This document shows positions 54,653 through 64,000 of a stretch of DNA of 64,000 nt, piece after piece. Position 1 is the first letter of the stretch. Every line of letters begins with the position of its first letter. The stretch is from Terana coerulea (lineage: Eukaryota; Basidiomycota; Agaricomycetes; Polyporales; Phanerochaetaceae): positions 62,001-126,000 of the forward strand of contig JAKOGH010000641.1 of NCBI GenBank assembly GCA_024811115.1, written 5' to 3'. Below the pieces are notes generated by a model that had not been told where the DNA came from, made no database searches, and was given only the letters and a program-made list of their open reading frames with translations. Position numbers and translations under genes: made by a program.

Positions 54653-57600
54653 ATGCTGAAGGCGAAACGGTCGGGTGTCTCGCGGTCGGTTCGCAACATG
54701 ACGCTAGTCACACCCTCACGGACCTACCCCTCGCCAGCAAAGATGCACCAGGCTACACTACATTTATTTCGAAGGTTCTTGGGCAGCAGGGTCTTTGAGT
54801 GGATAGACAGGCGAAAGCGGACAAGGCAAGGAAAGGCTTTCAAATAAGTAGTGCACTTGATTCATCTCAGCGCATATCTCAGCAACTCAACTCTTGCAGA
54901 CTTCAGCAACGAGGTTCGGCATGTTTTCAATGATATACAAGCAGAAAGTGCTGCACCAGATTGCAACGAGAGTTTTGTTCAGCCTTTGAATGAAGGCCGT
55001 CAAGATTTTGGTGACTTTGGTAGTACAGTTGATGAAGAAGAGGTGGCGATGCAGAACGAGGTCAGCCAGCTACCTAAGCATCTACGAGATGACACAGTCT
55101 TTCGCTACGCACTACGTGATATCACTCACAACCGGTATGTATGCCTTGATTCGCAATTACATCCTGCCTGACTTTTAGCTGTGCCGCAGGTACCGAGGAC
55201 GTCGCTACAAGCGGCCCAATAACTGGAAGCAACGCCGCTTGGAAGAGGTGCGGCATTGGGACGCTCTCCTGGGACGTCTCGCCGATGCATATATTCAATG
55301 GAAGTATCCGTTGACGCTGACCCCTCCAACATCTACCCTCCAATGCCTATCTCCCCAATGCCCACCTCTCCAACGCTTTCCTCTCCGCACTCACCGCCTA
55401 TTGAACCGGCAGCCATTCCACTTTTGAGGACTATAATGTCTTGGCGGTCCCTAGCCCTAGCTCTGATGCTTCTACAGATGACGATCAACATGTGTCGTCC
55501 ACATCACATGCATTGGACGCAATATCTCCGTCATCCGAGTTCACAAACAAACCTTCAGCCACCCAAAGCATGCCAACCTGCGAGTGTTATACAGTCCAAG
55601 TTTACGACATATTTACGCTAGAGACTCAAGCAACAGTGCAGAGGCCTGCCGATAGCATCTCTCCAGCTGTTGATCTGGTCGCGAACAGGTACCTCCCAAG
55701 ACCCCGCTGCGACCCACTGTTGCCATCTCACTTCGCACGTTGGAACTTTTTCACAGGCTTCATCTGCGAAAGGCCTCGTTTAGCATTGAGGCGTTCACGA
55801 AGGTGATATGCAACTATTACGCGGTATGTCTTTGCACATCACTTCTATACCTCCCACCTACAACCCGCGACGGTAGATTCCTTTCTGACGTTACATGCGC
55901 TCCATCCTCACCGATGCATACGAGATCTTTGTGCACATCACACGACTAGTGAAGTCTCGTATCATGGCAGTACTCGGCCGCAACACACCAAACTGGAGGG
56001 TGCAGAACGCCTGCAGTGCATGCTGCTATGTGGTAAGCCTTTGATTATTTGAACTTGGGTCGCGCGTACTTGTTCTAACCAAGAATGTTCAAGCTTGAGG
56101 ATGAGCCGCCGCTCAAATTCTCACGAATAGTGGTTGTCGACGGCAACAACAGCCTTAAGCGCATGGCGCCTGTCGACAGTCATGTTACTGCGGACACGCG
56201 TACATTTACTGAGACCGACTACTTCCTACCGGGCGAATACGTCAACCAATTTGCTGGCGAGGTTCGAGCCGCAAAGGGCCACAGTTGCCTAGCTTGGTGA
56301 CTGACGACAACGGCGACAATACATGGAGCGACGATGAGGAAGATGGCGAGGTGATCCAACCAATGGTGCAGGTAACGGCAACCCCGATACCCAAGAATGC
56401 ACGGACAACTTCAAGGCAGCGGCGGCCGACGAAGAAGCGTTCATGGGCGATTTACAACGAAACTGGGATCTTTGCTTGTGCATGTCGGCACGGCTTTATT
56501 CTGTGGCTGATAGACATGGTACGCGGTGAGAGCTGTAAGCATTTTGTGTATGCGCTGCATTCCTTCATTGCCAACTCATGCTCCAACTATTTAGTGCAAA
56601 GTATCCCCTAGCTATCGTTGCCAAGCTTCTCGAGACGCAGGACCCACACATTCTTCTCGCCTACGACATTGGCTGCACCTTCGAGACCACAATCAAGAAC
56701 AGTTCCCTTGGTCGCTGACTTCAAGCGGCCGGCGCCCGCTGCTACGTGAACGTGTTTCACGGCTACACCCACAATTTCAAGTGTCAAAGCAAGAACCACC
56801 CCAACATCATTGAGGGATGTGGCATTGAGGACCTCGAGACTCTCGAGCGTGTCTTCTCCGGTTCCAACGCTCTGGCGTCCATTATTCAGTATGCGTTGGC
56901 GTATCGCCGGCGTCTCTTTATCGACCTTTACTTTGAGCAATGGGACGACGACAAGTACGCAAACCTCGGTACATTCATCTACCACAACTACCTCCAGGTG
57001 TTACAAATTTCCCTCAGCGCTAGTCTACAGCGCTTAGAGTGTAACATCAAGTCACGGGACACGTTACCCAGTCGTCACAACAGCATTACAAGATGCTGAT
57101 CAGTTGGCCATGCGGCATGGTTATCAGGATATGCCTCATACGGACATAGGATCATGGACTCAGTTCTGGATTCGTTCTGGACTATGACCTCACTATGAGG
57201 TCACTATGACATCGTGTACTGGTAGTATACAGTAGCTAGATTAGAACATCTAGGTAGTGTTGATGTTAGCATAATAGCTAGGTCAGATCTGATAAGGGAG
57301 TTAGAGCAGTGGTATGCTCTGGAGCCTTAGTCAGACATCACCTGACTGTATCAGTCAGCATATGGTATTGGAGGTCTTAGATAGTGTCTGGGGTCCCTCT
57401 ACACATGTATATAAGGAGGCTGGTCTGTGGGCTAAACCTCAGACTCAACAACATCGTTGATTCATATCCACTCTACTAGCTCTACTTAAGCCCCTCTGCT
57501 TTCCCCACCTATTTCAAGTCATCCCAGCAGGTGAGTATTGTAGTTTTGTGATACCAGGCTCTGAAAATCATTACGGTTGACTCGGTTCGATTGGCCGCCA

Positions 57601-58941
57601 CAGCAGCATCACAGAAGATTGCCGACGAGGAGTGGGACGTGTTCGACGAGGAAGAGCGCAAGTTCTTTGCCAAGCTTGGTAAAGGACCGCTGTGGGATCC
57701 CCATGCGGTGGCTTACGTTGAGCTATTGCAAGAGCTTCGTGAGCTACATGCCGTGTGTTCTCAGGTGTCAAGCCGGTTTCTTGCCGCCATGCCTTCGAAC
57801 TGGATCTTCACTCTCCCTCAGGCCGGGCGCTACTACGTCCAACTACGATGCGCAGGTCTCAGCAACACAAGGCTTGAGACGCCAACGCCGCCATGCCCGT
57901 GAACGTTACGACCGCATCGCTCTTTAAAGTCCAAGAGCTTGAGGTGAAGATGGGTATCTCGGAATCTGACCGATGGTCGCTGGATCATCCTCATTACCAG
58001 GCAACAGTGAAGTACATGAATGAGCATAAGTATCGCAAGGCACTGGACTAGCTGCAAAAGCTCGTAATCCAACGCTTGTTCGAGCTGCATAAGCTTAACC
58101 TCAGCCAGACTGGTGAGTCCTTGATGTGTACACTTACATCGCATGGCTGATTGTATAAATAGGTTATCAGATGCGGACGCACATTTCCAAATCCCTGCAG
58201 AAGCGTTGTCAAGCGATTCGACGGCCGTGAAGTCGTACAATGCCCGCCGCCCCTTGACCCTCCCCGTGACACGCTTGCATGGGAGGAGGTATCCCACTAC
58301 GGTTTTCTTGAGCAGTTCACCCTCTTGCAAGACACCCGAACGGCGTCGCAGTGAGCGTTGGACGCACCCTGCTGTCCGTGAAGCCACTGCTGCGGCGCCC
58401 GAATCAAGCGTGCGAAGCGAGAGATCAGCCGCTGCAATGTCGAGATTCAACGGCTTCACACGTCTATCGTGGATGAAGAACAAGTCTTCAGGGCCACTCT
58501 TGTTCATCTGCGCAGCACCAATGATCCCTGTACGGCCGTGTCAACCACCAACTTCTGACGGATTGAGCAGACCTATAGCTTGCCGGAATTCAGTGGTATC
58601 AAGGGTCCAGGCATTCGGAAAGGTGCCGTCGTGACGTCGCTTGCAGGCATTGAAGAATTTTCACTTCTGGCTCTTGACGACGGCCTGGCCGTGCGCGACG
58701 GGCCCATTGACACAACAATGGTTGACAACTTGGCTGTCCTGCTATCACGCCACTGGCAGTCCTGCAACTGCCTATGCACAGGACTGCAGACACTGGTGGA
58801 GCTGTGGAATACAAGGAAGCTGTGGATGGAATAGATGATGATGAAGGGAGTGAGGATGACGAGGGAGATGGCCTTGAGGATGATGATCTGCAGGAGGATA
58901 TTGGAGGTTTGATTCAGTACTGGGACCGTGTTCTCCCTTGA
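54653..58941 (+). pseudogene. KDZ-superfamily transposase relic (CxC-associated Kyakuja/Dileera type)
   Basis: The start at 54653 gives MLKAKRSGVSRSVRNMTLVT and SRTYPSPAKMHQ. Blocks in order: RRKRTRQGKAFK; DFSNEVRHVFNDIQAES; YRGRRYKRPNNWKQRRLEE; YTVQVYDIFTLETQATV; SLRTLELFHRLHLRKASFSI; LGRNTPNWRVQNACSACCY; the catalytic-region VVVDGNNSLKRMAPVDSHV and TETDYFLPGEYVNQFAGEVR; TGIFACACRHGFILWLIDMV; PHILLAYDIGCTFETTIKNS; HGYTHNFKCQSKNHPNIIEG; LETLERVFSGSNALAS; RRRLFIDLYFEQWDDDKYAN; then a solo LTR; then DEEWDVFDEEERKFFAKLGK, LQKLVIQRLFELHKLNLSQTG, YGFLEQFTLLQDTR, LHTSIVDE and an acidic end to the stop at 58939-58941. Stops at 55886-55888 and 58049-58051, frame slips near 55695, 58215, 58255 and 58340, and the LTR insertion show that it is dead. 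Confidence 0.85.
56999..57553 (+). mobile_element. Solo LTR inserted in the KDZ transposase gene
   Basis: It begins TGTTACAAATTTCCC and ends GTTTTGTGATA (short inverted ends T-R-T-T/C-A-C-A-A-A). It is flanked by the 5-bp direct repeat CCAGG at 56994-56998 and 57554-57558. It includes a TATATAAGGAGGCTGG promoter-like block. Deleting the LTR and one CCAGG joins YHNYLQ directly to ALKIITVDSVRLAATA in the KDZ frame, which proves the borders. A second copy lies inverted at 26568-27132. The LTR type (Copia or Gypsy) cannot be told without an internal region. Confidence 0.9.
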
Positions 58942-58989
58942 TGAAATGTGATACATTCAAATCTACTCAAAATTGGCTTTAGAACCCCT

Positions 58990-59205
58990 TTTACGCGCCA
59001 CCAAACGGCGGAGAAACAAGTGAGAATGTCGAGCTCGTCGTTAGCGGCAGCGAGCAGATAGCCCCGAGGCTGCGTGAGAGCGCCCTGGGACGCCACAAAG
59101 GAGCACGAGAGCGCCCAGGACAGTCGGGCCAGTGGGCCGCGCTTGTGCCTTGGGGTTGTCCGAGAGGATCTGATCTGATCTGGGCTCAGTGGTCGCGACA
59201 AGGGC
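58990..59205 (-). repeat. Diverged inner unit of the right inverted arm
   Basis: On the minus strand this reads like the arm unit (GATCCTCTCGGACAACCC, GACGAGCTCGACATTCTCAC). It is closest to the inner unit at about 43045-43235 of the left side, so both arms share an array of diverged subrepeats in mirror order. Confidence 0.65.
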
Positions 59206-59290
59206 AACGTCAGCCATGACTTCCAGGGGTGGATGTATAGTCTATTACAATCTACTGTACAGTAGCTCTACACTGTACTTTACCCACCGC

Positions 59291-59995
59291 CGAACGATGA
59301 AGAAAGAAGGGCGGGACAGGGAGTGTCGAGCTCGTCGTCGAGGACAACGAGCGGGCGGGGCCGAGGCGGCGGAGGGGCGTCCAGGGCAGTGATGCCGCGA
59401 GGGAAGGCGGGAGCGCCCATGGGAGCTGGGCCAGAGGGCCGCGCGTGGTTCTCGGAGTTGTCCGAGGAGATCTTGATCTGATCTGAGCGCGACGAGCGCG
59501 ACAAGGCCGACGTCGGCCACAGCACTCGCAGAAGCCAGCGTATAGTGTATTGTAACGTACTGTACAGTGGCTCTGCAATGTACTTTACTCGACGTCGAAC
59601 GGTGGAGAACCAAGGGAGGGACAGGGAGGGTCACGCTCGTCGTCGGGGACAGCGAGCGGGCGGGGCCGAGGCGGCGGAGGGGCGTCCAGGAGCAGTGATG
59701 CCGGGAGGGAAGGCGGGAGCGCCCGCGGGAGGCGGGCCAGAAGGCCGCGCGTGGTCCTCGGAGTTGTCCGAGGAGATCTTGATCTGATGTGGGCCTGATG
59801 GGCCCCGACAAGGCCGACGGCGGGAAGGGGCCTTGGAGGGCGGGCAGACGCCCTCTACCTTGCAGGGTATATCGCTTTTATCCGGATTGCTAACTGGCAG
59901 TCGGCGGCAGGAGCGAGATCCGGTCTAACAGGACTGACGAACCCGGGGGCATATGCACGTCTACTTAGATCGGATATCGATGAGGTCCAGGTGGG
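59291..59995 (-). repeat. Right inverted arm
   Basis: Near-perfect reverse complement of 42072-42774, including both ~290-bp subunits. The predicted frame through it (59245-59811, minus) is identical for over 170 codons to that of the left arm, which shows very recent copying or gene conversion rather than coding constraint. Confidence 0.88.
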
Positions 59996-60041
59996 CCTGA
60001 CTCCTGAGGCCCAGTGAGAAGCGCGGATATTCGGTAATATC

Positions 60042-60770
60042 TAGTCTCCCTAGGCAGAGTAGACAGACTCAGATGTGACGGACGGTCGTCTGTCTGACGT
60101 CTGCTTTTTCAACCGGGGGTCTTAGGCACTAGTCCGCCATCAGCCGACATGCCGCTTACTCAGAGGCCAAGCAAGACCAAACAACACGATGTTCAACGCG
60201 TAGAGGACCATGCAACATCCCACTGCACTCGCGTTCTGTGTGGCTACTTGCACACAGATATTTTCTCAATAACATATACCCCTCTGGAACTTACCAGAAG
60301 GGATAATAATTGTCACTCGCTTCACTGCGCCTGGCGTAGTGATTAATCAAGCCATCCAGAATTATGGCGCCTTGACCGGTGTAGAAGTGTTTATTTGCAT
60401 TGAGTAAGAGGCTTATATAGACATCTCTAAAGGTATTTCATTGCTGTTCAACGTGTGCTGTGAAGCTCCAGGCTGAAAGGCTAACCAAGGCATGAGAGAG
60501 GCCAATGCCCTGCGTCCGGGGCCTGTCTTAGCAGTGATTTCCTATCAAATGCTGCAGAAAACAGACAAAGGTGTACCTATTGAAGGTGATTTTCATGTCA
60601 TTGTATGATAGCAGAGTCTCCCCAGTGTCTTCTCACAGTATTGTCGTCTCCTCCGGTGACAGAGGCAGCACAGCGAGGGAAAGGCGCTTGATGACTAATA
60701 TATCCAAATCGAGCGAGAATCGCCATATATGGGACTAGTGCTTAAGGCCCACGCGTCAGAAAACAGACTA
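60042..60770 (+). mobile_element. hAT-like non-autonomous element, copy B
   Basis: 729 bp, beginning TAGTCTCCC and ending AGACTA, so the outer six bases are inverted repeats. It is flanked by direct GTAATATC at 60034-60041 and 60771-60778. It matches copy A at 24517-25247 along its full length. It inserted about 45 bp outside the right inverted arm. Confidence 0.88.
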
Positions 60771-60778
60771 GTAATATC

Positions 60779-62761
60779 CAAAACTATCCGGAGCTACGCC
60801 GCCCAGGGTAAATAGACCACAGTAGCTCACATTGGAACAATCCGTTTTATCATAGCTAGTTTCTAAGGACGACCATGCACTAGCTACGCTGGTCTATTGT
60901 CACGTACTTAGCATAGACTGGCATAGAATCCAATACATTGGTGCCCACGTTCCCGTGCGATATAGCAGAATTGCAACATATCTATTATGAGCTATGTCAA
61001 ACATATGCTAATCTATGCAGGACTATTATGGGCTACTGTGGTATATCTCGTTCTGCTTCGTACTAATCCCCACTATTCTCTGCTACGCCGAACCACTGCC
61101 CTCTATCCGCCGCTCGGCCCACACTACTTCCGGTAGCTGCCGCCGTCGCTCACGCTTTCCCATAGCACCGGTGCATTCTGTACTCGGGGTCAACGCCTTG
61201 CATGTACGGGAGCCACGACGTGCGACTGCGTACCTTAGCTGTTCCATGCGAGTGTCTATTTATGCCTTGGTTTTCTTTCTGTCAGCGCCAGTCCGTCACG
61301 GTTTCGCGATTGTAGTGCCTTATTACAAGCGTTCTGAATCAGTAGGACGAATAGCAAAGGACCACTACTTACTGATTTCGCAGCATTCACCTCGAGAGCC
61401 TGTACAGAGTGCGAAGTTTAAGTCAGTGTGATAGCGAAGTACCTGACAAGAGACTGCGTACATGTGTTTACTGCTAGTCCCTCTCGAAGTAGGCCTGGGC
61501 CGCCTGGCAGTATGTGACGAAGTCACTTGCTTCCGGTGCGACAGATCCTTGCGCGTCGTGTTGCCTGTTGCCTTGCACGCCGCCTTGCGCCCCGTCAACT
61601 CCTGCACGCTGTCCCGCACGCCATCCCGCGAGTGTTGCGCGTTGTCTTGTAGAACAGGTCCTCGCGCATTGTTCTCATCTTGCGCGCGATGTTCTGAGCG
61701 ACAGGTCTTCACGCGCCGTCCTGGAAAAAGGTCCTCGTGCGTCGTCCTAACCACTGGGAGCTGCGCTCGGCGTGATGGCATGTTCTTGCTGTTTCGCTTC
61801 GTTTGGCGTTGCGTGGACGGCGGTGTGTTGATCTTGCCACTTCTGGTGGTCCTGCTGGGTCAATGTGTGGTAGGGAGGAAGAGAAAAGGTAGGTGGCGAA
61901 GAGCAGGGCGCGTTAACCTTAAGTAGATGCGGTAGACCACGTCATGGAGCTGTAACGTCAGTGCAGTGCCAATAGTCTTAAAAGACAGTAAAATAAGGAG
62001 TAAAGCCACCACAAAGCCGCGTCTAGGCGTCTGAGCATAGCTAGAGATAGCTGTTAGTAGACCGGCTTATCTCGGACGGGCTTCTCATGCACCACGATAT
62101 TGCTTGATATTCCTCAATATTCGCGGTTCTCACTGGGCCTGAGGGATGGACTGCCGCCCGCATGGCTCTCGCGCGAACGAGTTTTGGCGATCGCCTAAGC
62201 GCCCACGAAACGCAGTCCGAATGCCCTTGTTCGCCCTGTCATCATTCGCATTATACACGAACACTCCTCCGAGTCGCAGGAGCTGATTCTTGTTTTCGCC
62301 GTGGATTTTGGTCGAGGGCTCGACTGTCTGGAAAGGGTACAAGCTGACAAGTTGGCCGTACTTAGAAGCCGGCGGAACAGGGCGGGCAGTGACGCGCGCC
62401 TCTACGCATCACGATCGATCAGGAACAGCTGCCTTCTCCGCGTAGTGCTCGCTCGTCCTCCCAGCAGAGGTGTAGAATTGACCATCCCTCTTGGGGTCCT
62501 GTCACCAAGACCCTTTCCTCATGCTTATATAATATTTGCGCTCTGTGCAAGAGCGCGGATAGCGTCGTCGAACATTGTACACTCGGCGTACCACACTGCT
62601 CTCCCTTTCGACCCCCCTCGCCCCGTCGCTTCAACAGAACTCAGCCCGCTGGAGGAAAATCAAGAATGTCTGGCTGCATGCTGACTGTGACGAGCCGAAC
62701 TACCATGATTCCGCATCTCATCTCCGGAGTCGACGCTGGGGAATCTTATCGTCGGCAACCC
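60779..62761. other. Region without a supported gene
   Basis: Frames of up to 154 codons (for example 61015-61431 and 61462-61926, plus) show no domain and have biased composition. Short inverted repeats are present (for example near 61970-62070), but I cannot assign them. It may be old repeat DNA. Confidence 0.4.
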
Positions 62762-62857
62762 ATCCAGGCATGCGCTTGGTCAAGCAGGTCGCGAAGCTTG
62801 TTCTCATGGAGCTTCAAGGCATACACCACCGCTGCAACATCGTCCACACACTTGTGA
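62762..62857 (+). pseudogene. Protein-kinase-like fragment (SRPK-type)
   Basis: The reading MRLVKQVAKLVLMELQGIHH RCNIVHT resembles the segment just before the catalytic loop of SR-protein kinases (L-V-K-Q-x-A-K-x-x-L-x-x-L-x-x-L-H-x-x-C-x-I-V-H-T-D-I-K-P). A GTGAGT donor-like site follows at once. I could not find a downstream exon with the D-x-K-x-x-N loop or the DFG motif, so this is either a gene fragment or an exon whose partners I cannot see. Confidence 0.4.
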
Positions 62858-62899
62858 GTCATACGCTACATTTGATCGCTGGCTGATTTAAGCTGAGGT

Positions 62900-64000
62900 G
62901 GGCCCAAGCTTGAAGGCGGGGAATGTGGTGAGCGAATATCCCCAGACCAACGTTAAATCCTGCCAGGCAGGAAGCAGTTGGGGATGGTATTACGCAACGC
63001 AGCGCGAGCCGTCTATAGGATCACGCTGTCAGGGTGCGTCGTGTCATTGAGGCGTGGGAGTCACACTTCTGTCGGGATGCCCAAGACATAACAAATCACG
63101 GTCCGTTGACTGACTCTGTCTATACTGCATTTATAACGTGGTTCCCAGTGCTGGCGCAGAGTACAATCAAGGTCGAGAACAGCGTCGGGCGCACGATGAC
63201 ATTGTCAAGGAAGGCAACCGGTGCGCTGTCGGTGTGGGAAGGCGTCACGAGAGGTACTGCTTTTCCTCCGCTGCCAGTCTACAAAGGTGGTCGTATTACC
63301 GATTGGTGCGCCGCATGTGTCCATTGTCGGCGGCGGGCTGCTCAAATGGGGAGGGCCGTTTCGTTCGGCGTTCGAGACTCATCCTGAAGCGTTGCGCCGG
63401 AAAGAATTTCACCCCGTAGCCCGACTGGCTTTGGCGTACTGGACGGAACGCCTAGCGGCGCTCAGGCTCTGGACTACAGGTGCGTACATCAGGCTTGCGA
63501 CTGTTTCAAGTTTCATGTAAGGTTTTATCAAGGCGAAGAAGCCACATGTCTGGAGACGCATCGCCTCAGGACAACCTAGATTTTGCTCTCTCAGGAAATG
63601 CCAGACGGTCGCTATTGATGCTGAGAACACCCAAATTGTGAGCGGAATATACACTTACTGCAACTTCGCATCAATAAATTGATGCATCCAGACGTTCTGT
63701 TGGTTCCTTCTACCCGGTGTTGTACCTCAGATGAACCACGGAGCGCTGAAGCGAAGCAACCCACAAAGCACCCGCGCGAGGTGTCTGGGCCAGGGTGCGT
63801 CCCACGACTGCGAGGCGAGGCTTCTCATTTAAGTTCGCCGCTGTACAGACTTGTCACACCTCCGTGGAGACCGGCACCGAATAGCATCGCTGAATACAGT
63901 GGAATGGATGTTTCGTGAGTAAACTGGGTGACGTGATCTGAATGCGACCTACCCTGATAAGGGCTTAAACTTCGCGCTGTTTTTTTTTGCGCAGTAGCCA
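62900..64000. other. Unassigned right edge of the window
   Basis: Overlapping frames at 63034-63520 (one with KVVVLPIGAPHVSIVGGGLL and RSAFETHPEALRRKEFHPVA) could be exons of a gene, but I recognise no family and cannot choose a frame. The window ends in a T-rich run near 63980. Confidence 0.3.

Larger units (their letters stand above)
42072..59995. mobile_element. Composite transposon block bounded by long inverted arms
   Basis: The left arm (42072-42774) and right arm (59291-59995) are near-identical inverted copies; coordinates pair as p and about 102065 minus p, with a small indel near the outer end. Each arm continues inward into diverged versions of the same unit. Inside lie a Plavaka element, an HMG-like gene, an unknown gene and a KDZ transposase relic split by a solo LTR. 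Taking out Plavaka and the LTR leaves about 9.8 kb, a plausible size for one KDZ-class element with ~700-bp inverted ends. No convincing outer target duplication was found, so ownership of the arms by the KDZ element is inference. Confidence 0.6.

Noticed and set aside
57578..57595. tRNA-like GGTTCGATTGG string
   Set aside because: It lies inside the KDZ coding frame and no acceptor, D or anticodon stem can be folded around it.
1..64000. CRISPR arrays, rRNA, bacterial promoters and ribosome-binding sites
   Set aside because: Searched by eye for spaced direct repeats and conserved RNA cores. None found, and the gene structure is plainly eukaryotic.

Overview
The window looks like an assembly piece from a filamentous basidiomycete, most likely a wood-associated agaricomycete (Polyporales-like). 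The reasons are: genes with many 46-72 bp GT-AG introns, the basidiomycete-typical DUF6534/DUF6533 membrane-protein families, CYP64-clan-like P450s, and the Agaricomycete transposon families Plavaka and KDZ. No bacterial operons, rRNA, tRNA or CRISPR arrays were seen.

Layout. (1) 1-14,400 is a compact housekeeping block: the 3' part of midasin (+), a GCFC/PAXBP1-like splicing factor (-), a Rad60/Esc2/NIP45-type SUMO-like protein (+), RanGAP/RNA1 (+), a DUF3605 protein (-) and a SAC3/GANP-domain protein (+). They sit 18-330 bp apart, in convergent or divergent pairs with short shared promoters. (2) 16,472-36,432 is an accessory locus: a DUF6534 membrane protein, a UbiA-type prenyltransferase, a cytochrome P450, a ruined O-methyltransferase and a second P450. 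This is the composition of a small prenylated-metabolite gene cluster. The two P450s are now separated by about 11 kb of AT-rich, CpG-starved, repeat-filled DNA that contains the dead O-methyltransferase. (3) 37-42 kb holds an orphan ORF and a DUF6533-like membrane protein in sparse sequence. (4) 42,072-59,995 is a mosaic of mobile DNA bounded by near-identical ~700-bp inverted arms. Inside are a 7.57-kb Plavaka element (own inverted ends, 2-bp target duplication, transposase relic plus a DUF6532-type gene), an HMG-like coiled-coil gene, and a KDZ transposase pseudogene that is itself split by a solo LTR with a 5-bp target duplication. (5) 60-64 kb carries a ~730-bp hAT-like non-autonomous element with 8-bp target duplications (second copy at 24.5 kb) and otherwise mostly unexplained sequence.

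Two general points matter to a user of this annotation. First, at least six, probably seven, otherwise good single-copy genes or gene parts are broken by exactly one base, several times inside a homopolymer. That looks like uncorrected long-read error rather than gene death, so the predicted proteins must be read across those points. Second, the transposon block and the CpG-poor island are truly decayed: nonsense changes of the CGA-to-TGA kind and loss of CpG point to cytosine methylation or a RIP-like process acting on repeats and, apparently, on a neighbouring metabolic gene.
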